64,000 bases of DNA from Dirofilaria immitis (Eukaryota; Nematoda; Chromadorea; Rhabditida; Onchocercidae). Each line of letters opens with the position of its first letter. The first letter of the stretch is position 1. The stretch lies in assembly GCA_024305405.1 (NCBI GenBank), contig JAKNDB010000107.1:496001-560000 (forward strand), given 5' to 3'. A program made the translations under genes and the position numbers. This document shows, in pieces, positions 59,601 through 64,000 of the stretch. The notes beneath the pieces were generated by a model. The model had not been told where the DNA came from. It was given only the letters and a program-made list of their open reading frames with translations, and did not search any database.

Positions 59601-62566
59601 GGTATCGGTGACCTTTAATCTTTGTAGTGAGCAGTGGCTTATCATACATTAGTTATACGAAGGATTTAGTTATCAGAATAAAGAAAAGAAATGGACAATA
59701 TTCAAACATGCTCAAAGCTTCGATCGTTACAACACTTCATAGATAATTAGCATAGAGAACGAAGAAGAGAATTAGATAAATGATTCGTTACATTAGATAT
59801 CGTGATGCCCGTTTATGTTAAATGATGAGTCATAGGTAAAATAATTTGAAATAGTTATGGTATAAATAAGGCAAGTAATTTTTCAATGTTCTGGTAAATT
59901 TACAGATAATTGCGGCAGAAATGAAAAAGAGCTTCTGAAAGAGATGACAATTGCAAAGTTCATGGTTTCTGCTCATCACTCATATATGAAGCTGATCAAC
60001 TAGAAGGTGCATTATCAACTCTTATACAAAGTTGTGGTATCGGACCATTACGGCCAAATACTTTATTGATTCCGTATCCGGAAGAATTGCACACTGAAAG
60101 TGTTTATTGGTATTTTCTGCGTGAGTAACTTTTTTTCTTGCTTTTATCAGAATTATATTAGAAAAGAAAAAAATAAATATTAAAATTTACATCCAATAAA
60201 ATATTAAAGAATAAAATAAACGAATTTCAAATAAACTAAAATTAAATGCTGAAATTCATTTAAAAAAAATTGAAATTATGCTGCTTAGCTTATTAAAGAT
60301 TAGTTATTTTAATTTAGGCCTTGAAAATTTATTTTTTAAATTATAGATCGCCTTCAACGTGGTGCAATGCAAGATATGTGTCTACTTGTACTAAAAGGTA
60401 TTTCATATTTTCCGGAAAATGAATATAGAATGGCCGGAAATATTGATATGTGGTGGATTCTTCATGATGGTGGTCTTCTACTTCTTATCTCATTTTTGCT
60501 CAAACAACATAAAGTATCGCCATTTATTGTACTCGTTAATTTTATTAAAATACAAATTAATTTTGGAATCATTCTGATTATGAAGCAAAAATGCTACATC
60601 ATAAAATTTCAGCCGATGTTCATATTTATTATGTTTATTTCATAGTAAAAGGAATCAGTCTTTTTCAGGTCTGGCGTAATTGTCACCTACGAATATTTGT
60701 TGTTGTAGCACAAGATGATAATAAATCACGATTGCAACAAGATATGGAAAAATTTTTGTACGAAATGCGCATCGATGCTAACTTATATGCATGTTTTTCA
60801 TTTTTAGTTCATTGAATTTTTTTATTATAAATGCGAAGTAATTTTTAATTGATTAATTCTTAACTTTTGTAATGAGCAAGCGAAAACGAATAAAGCAGTC
60901 GTTAAAAATGATAAAGTTTATTTCATCTTACGGTAACTATTTAATAATTAAAGCTCCCATCACTTAATCAAATCAATATGCCATTTAATCAGTTTGTTTT
61001 TTTTTCTAATAAAACTATAATCAATTTTTCATTTCCTTCTATAAGCATATTTCAAAAATCGCATTGTTTAATCGTTCGTACTTTTTATTTTTTAAAAATC
61101 ATTATGAATTTTAAAGAGAAAAGTTTGTAAATCGTTACGCAAATTTTTCCGTTATCTAATTACTTTTTAAGTTAGAAGAATTTGCAACTTCGGACATATC
61201 AGCATACGAAATACAGCGATCATTGCAAAATGATATATCTAGTTTGCCAAGAAAAAACGTTCCACAATGGTTACATTAATTTTTTAAATCATTTAATATG
61301 GTTATATTTGAGCGTCTCATTTTATTACGGTATTAATAATAGCTAAGTAATAACGGAAATTAGCCGAATATAATCAATACTTATTTTTTGTATTTTTCGG
61401 TAATGAATATGATCATTAGTCGAATCATGGAATTAGTCCAATATATAAGGGGATAGTTTTAAAAATACTTGTTATAAAAGAATTAAATACTGTAAAGAAA
61501 AGAAAAAAAGGAACGAATCAATTGTCTTTGTATTTCTAGGCTCAAACTATTCTTGATCAAAATCGAAAACAACGTGAAAATGATGAAAGTGGTGAGCAAA
61601 TATAAATCATTTATTTTGTCATCACTTGACATCTTTCTAAGTTTTGAGATGAAAACAATACCTTTCTTCCATAGTTATAAGTTTCAAAATTCCCTTTTTT
61701 TTCTTTGCAGAAGATGAATCCAAAGTTACCTTTCATATCCAAAGAGAATCACAAACGGAATTGAAAGAATGCATATCTGAGAATCTCGGGAGCAACTCGC
61801 ATTTGGAACACTTTCCACAAGACATTCCACTTCAAATGTTTGTTTATTTTTATTTCTATATATTCTTCTATCAAAAATCTTCCTGCTTCTCTTCAATTTC
61901 TGATTTTTACAAGTAGTTATAATTCTTTTATAAATAAACCATCTCTTCGACCGTACTATTCTCTGCTAAGTTTATTTCTCAATTCCGATCTCTAACTTTT
62001 TCAAAATTCAACTTTCCAACTTCAAACGTATTATTGTTTTTTAGTGTACATTCAAATAATGATGTGCAAAATGGCAAGTGTGGACGTAAGTTTAAATGCG
62101 AACGAAAGTTTACATTTACTTCGCTTGACACTATTAGTCGGAAAGGACTAACTAATTCATCCAATCAGCCGGAAGGACATCTACCGGAAGAGGTTTTTTC
62201 TTTTTCAAAATTTTTTTCGAAATACCATTACTTTCAATTGCTTTGGTATTAGAAATTTCAAATCATGATAAAGATTTTATTAATTTAACTACTGAAAACA
62301 TGATTAGATCAAAAATGTAACAATTAATCGCATTTTTTTCAATTTTCCAGCGTGTAATACGTGAAGTCCATTCGGCTGTACGTTTAAATGGAAAATATTT
62401 GAGAAATCCAGCGCAAGTGCCCTGGTAGTATTGAATCTTCCAGAACCACCGAAAAAGAATCTGCTCTTTTAATTACATGGAGTATTTGAATGTGTTGACG
62501 CATAACCTACGACGAGTTCTTTTGGTCCGAGGCAGTGGTTCCGAAGTAATCACCAAATATTCGTAG
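51893..62566 (+). CDS. K-Cl cotransporter, SLC12A4-7 (KCC) family
   Basis: Electroneutral K+/Cl- symporter of the plasma membrane; in worms KCCs lower neuronal chloride and set GABA polarity and volume. Exons: 51893-51909, 53119-53216, 53577-53699, 54181-54323, 54660-54845, 54980-55034, 55177-55286, 55619-55908, 56080-56161, 56635-56716, 57037-57146, 57358-57498, 57582-57678, 57887-58063, 58270-58389, 58741-59005, 59906-60120, 60347-60513, 60669-60788, 61172 to about 61260, 61540-61591, 61711-61837, 62045-62192, 62351-62566. About 1050 residues. KCC hallmarks: [75 protein letters not shown] and the terminus [17 protein letters not shown]. About fifteen single-base losses break the frame; domain order and splice phase are otherwise intact. 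Which worm KCC (kcc-1, -2 or -3) it matches cannot be decided without alignment. Confidence 0.94.
54014..54150. repeat. About 51-bp AT-rich tandem repeat in KCC intron 3
   Basis: Unit TTTGATAATTTATTTATCAA with TATTTATTTATTTATCAATA recurs two to three times, just upstream of exon 4. Confidence 0.85.
54181..55286 (+). CDS. KCC exons 4-7: first membrane segments
   Basis: Exon 4 (54181-54323) covers the first transmembrane helices ([20 protein letters not shown]); a G is missing at 54279-54280, after which [14 protein letters not shown] follows. Exon 5 (54660-54845) gives [18 protein letters not shown] and [12 protein letters not shown] and ends at a GC donor (CTT|GCAAGT). Exon 6 (54980-55034) is a short polar loop. 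Exon 7 (55177-55286) has [19 protein letters not shown]. Phases 0, 0, 1, 0 agree. Confidence 0.9.
55619..56161 (+). CDS. KCC exons 8-9: large extracellular loop
   Basis: Exon 8 (55619-55908) begins with a membrane helix ([20 protein letters not shown]) and passes into a Cys- and Asn-rich loop with several N-glycosylation sequons (NTT, NSS, NHT), as in the long KCC loop between the fifth and sixth helices. Exon 9 (56080-56161) reads [18 protein letters not shown]. Bases are missing near 55689, at the C3 run 55881-55883 and in the A5 run 56142-56146; each repair restores continuity into the next block. Confidence 0.82.
56635..58389 (+). CDS. KCC exons 10-15: remaining membrane segments
   Basis: Exon 10 [20 protein letters not shown], exon 11 GDLKDPQ then [19 protein letters not shown] (one base lost in A5 at 57055-57059), exon 12 [20 protein letters not shown], exon 13 [17 protein letters not shown], exon 14 [20 protein letters not shown] and [11 protein letters not shown], exon 15 [18 protein letters not shown]. 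These follow the KCC order exactly. Exons 10 and 12-15 need no repair. Phases 1, 1, 1, 2, 2, 2 are all consistent. Confidence 0.93.
56745..56812. repeat. 24-bp tandem repeat in KCC intron 10
   Basis: Unit ATTCTTATTTATGATTATTG plus TTGT, about three copies. Confidence 0.88.
58741..60788 (+). CDS. KCC exons 16-19: cytosolic C-terminal domain
   Basis: Exon 16 (58741-59005) carries [33 protein letters not shown] and [12 protein letters not shown]; three bases are missing, each in an A5 run (58745-58749, 58833-58837, 58938-58942). Exon 17 (59906-60120) carries [20 protein letters not shown] and needs two bases (59924-59928, 59959-59960). Exon 18 (60347-60513) has [19 protein letters not shown] and [19 protein letters not shown]. 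Exon 19 (60669-60788) has [19 protein letters not shown] and FLYEMRIDA; its donor seems to be GC (TAT|GCATGT), which keeps phase. This is the universal-stress-like C-terminal fold of the cation-chloride cotransporters. Confidence 0.88.
61172..62566 (+). CDS. KCC exons 20-24: distal C-terminus and stop
   Basis: Exon 20 starts [13 protein letters not shown], the KCC SDISAY motif; its 3' end is not resolved (no good donor in phase 0). Exons 21 (61540-61591), 22 (61711-61837) and 23 (62045-62192) encode a polar, Ser/Lys-rich insert that I cannot match to the usual regulatory segment. Exon 24 (62351-62566) gives [25 protein letters not shown] and the terminus. It needs bases at about 62404, in A5 62452-62456 and at 62471-62472. 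TAG stop at 62564-62566. Confidence 0.83.
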
Positions 62567-62604
62567 TTCCACTATATAAATCTTTATGCGTCTTATTTTA
62601 TTGT

Positions 62605-62616
62605 AAATAAATAAAA
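62605..62616 (+). terminator. Poly(A) signal of the KCC gene
   Basis: Overlapping AATAAA hexamers about 40 bp after the stop codon, fitting a short nematode 3' UTR. Confidence 0.75.
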
Positions 62617-64000
62617 TTCAAATCGTTAGTTTGTGAAATTAATTTACTGTATCATTTTTTTGAAATATTTCAAAAAGATACTGGAAATCCAATAAAGTGC
62701 TTCACTGTAATAATAATAAATCAACACTTCTTTTAAAAAAAAAGGCAAATTTGATGCTATGATGAAGTATTTATCCAACGATTGACTAGGATCTATTCTT
62801 TTATGGTACTTTGTCCTTCTCGATATAAATATGGTTGCTGCTCGATGATGTCGAGAATTTGGCTTTGAAAAAAAAGGAAAGATCAAAATAGATACTCCTA
62901 AATTTCAAGCTTTAAATACTTTCATTTATATATTTTCTCTCAGATATATTTAGAAATAATTTCCATGTTCAATCAATAATCTCATTAAGCAATTTCGTTC
63001 CGTACGTTCCCAGTCAATAACTAATAGTTGTCGAGAATACACTGAAGATATTCAAGCAAGATAATTGCGAAACAAAAAGTATTTCATAATTTAAAGTATA
63101 TTGTGGCACTTCCAAATTATCATAGTTCATCAATCAAGTTTATTTTTGATAATAGGGTAGTTCGTCAAGTAATCAAATTTATTCCCGAATAAGATTGTAA
63201 TTTTAAAAAGACACTATTTCTAGAGATTCTAAAATCCTACACTCCATTCAAATTTAATGGACGAATCAATAAGGCCTGCATTGTGCATTACACAATTACT
63301 AATTCTATAACTATCCCCTTTGCATAATTTGTAGCATACGGCAAAAATGCAACAAAGTAAAACTATCCGATAAGGATAAAAGATACAGTGGTTTTTTGAG
63401 AGATGTTAAACATGATATGTGGGGTGGAGGATAAGGTGGAGTATTTTGGGAGAGTCCAGGGATTGTTAAGATTTGCGAAATATTAATGACTCAGAGAAAA
63501 TGGAAGAAATATATGAGCTCGACTGAAGCGAGTCAGTAAGAAATTATTGCTGAGATAGATTGAGAAAATGTTGAAATATCCACTACGATTAAAGGTAATA
63601 GTGATTGAGAGTAATAAAAATATGGTAGAGGGACGGAAATGGGGATTGTAGCGTAGTTGTTTTTTTGGGACAGTTTTAGAAGAGATATTATGAAAATTTC
63701 TTATCCGTCTAATTGAAAGGCGCTGATTCGATTTTATTCTCTTTTATTGATGGATTTGGCGAATGTATCTATTAGCATTACAAATTTCTGTTTGATTAAC
63801 ATCTTATAGTACCATTAATTCCCATTATCTAACAGAAGAATTCATTTCCTCATATGAATAAGATATTAGGCTGAAAAAAAAAAAAACCAACCGAAAAGAA
63901 ATTTGGAATTATTTACGTCGTTAGTTAATCAACTCCTTCATTATTCTCCGAAAGTAGTATTAGAAAAGATATATGAAAAAAATTTTTGTGCCAGATAGAA
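62617..64000. other. Region downstream of the KCC gene, no gene seen
   Basis: AT-rich, with only short motif-less ORFs. 63400-63680 is somewhat more G-rich on the plus strand but shows no coding pattern or RNA. Confidence 0.45.

Overview
The window is AT-rich nuclear DNA from a parasitic nematode, most likely a filarial or other spirurid worm. The evidence is many AT-rich introns with short acceptors ending in TTTTAG or TTTCAG, orthologues of worm UNC-10 and of a K-Cl cotransporter, degenerate cuticle-collagen pieces, and a nuclear copy of nematode mitochondrial cox1 that reads correctly only when TGA is Trp. The species cannot be named from sequence alone.

Layout. (1) 1-20076, minus strand: most of unc-10/RIM, the presynaptic active-zone scaffold. 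24 exons are recognised, from the start codon through the Rab3-binding zinc-finger region, PDZ and C2A domains. The 3' end, with C2B, lies beyond the left edge. (2) 20.1-44 kb: a gene-poor stretch. It holds a (ATC)n array of about 380 bp upstream of unc-10, a rearranged mitochondrial insertion (cox1 and cob pieces), decayed protein-coding remnants (two cuticle-collagen relics and two fragments sharing an HVGNDI motif), a small C2H2 zinc-finger gene, a 28S rRNA fragment, and a 530-bp dispersed element flanked by an 18-bp direct repeat. Its relative sits in unc-10 intron 1. (3) 44.1-46.4 kb, minus strand: two tandem three-exon genes for small RING-H2 proteins that resemble the TRAIP/NOPO RING and have matching intron positions. 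(4) 49.3-50.1 kb: minisatellites, one strongly G-rich. (5) 51893-62566, plus strand: a full K-Cl cotransporter gene (SLC12A4-7 family), about 24 exons, ending in the KCC-type C-terminus and followed by a poly(A) signal.

Both large genes have well-preserved domains and splice phases, yet the reading frame is broken about twenty times. Nearly every break is the apparent loss of one base, typically where A5 stands and A6 is needed. This pattern points to homopolymer undercalls in a draft assembly rather than gene death, and it explains why no long ORFs survive over two conserved neuronal genes. I rebuilt the exon coordinates by eye from splice signals and family conservation; codon phase agrees across almost every junction once these sites are allowed for. 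UNC-10 (vesicle priming at active zones) and KCC (chloride extrusion, which sets inhibitory polarity) both act in neurons, but their neighbourhood need not be functional.
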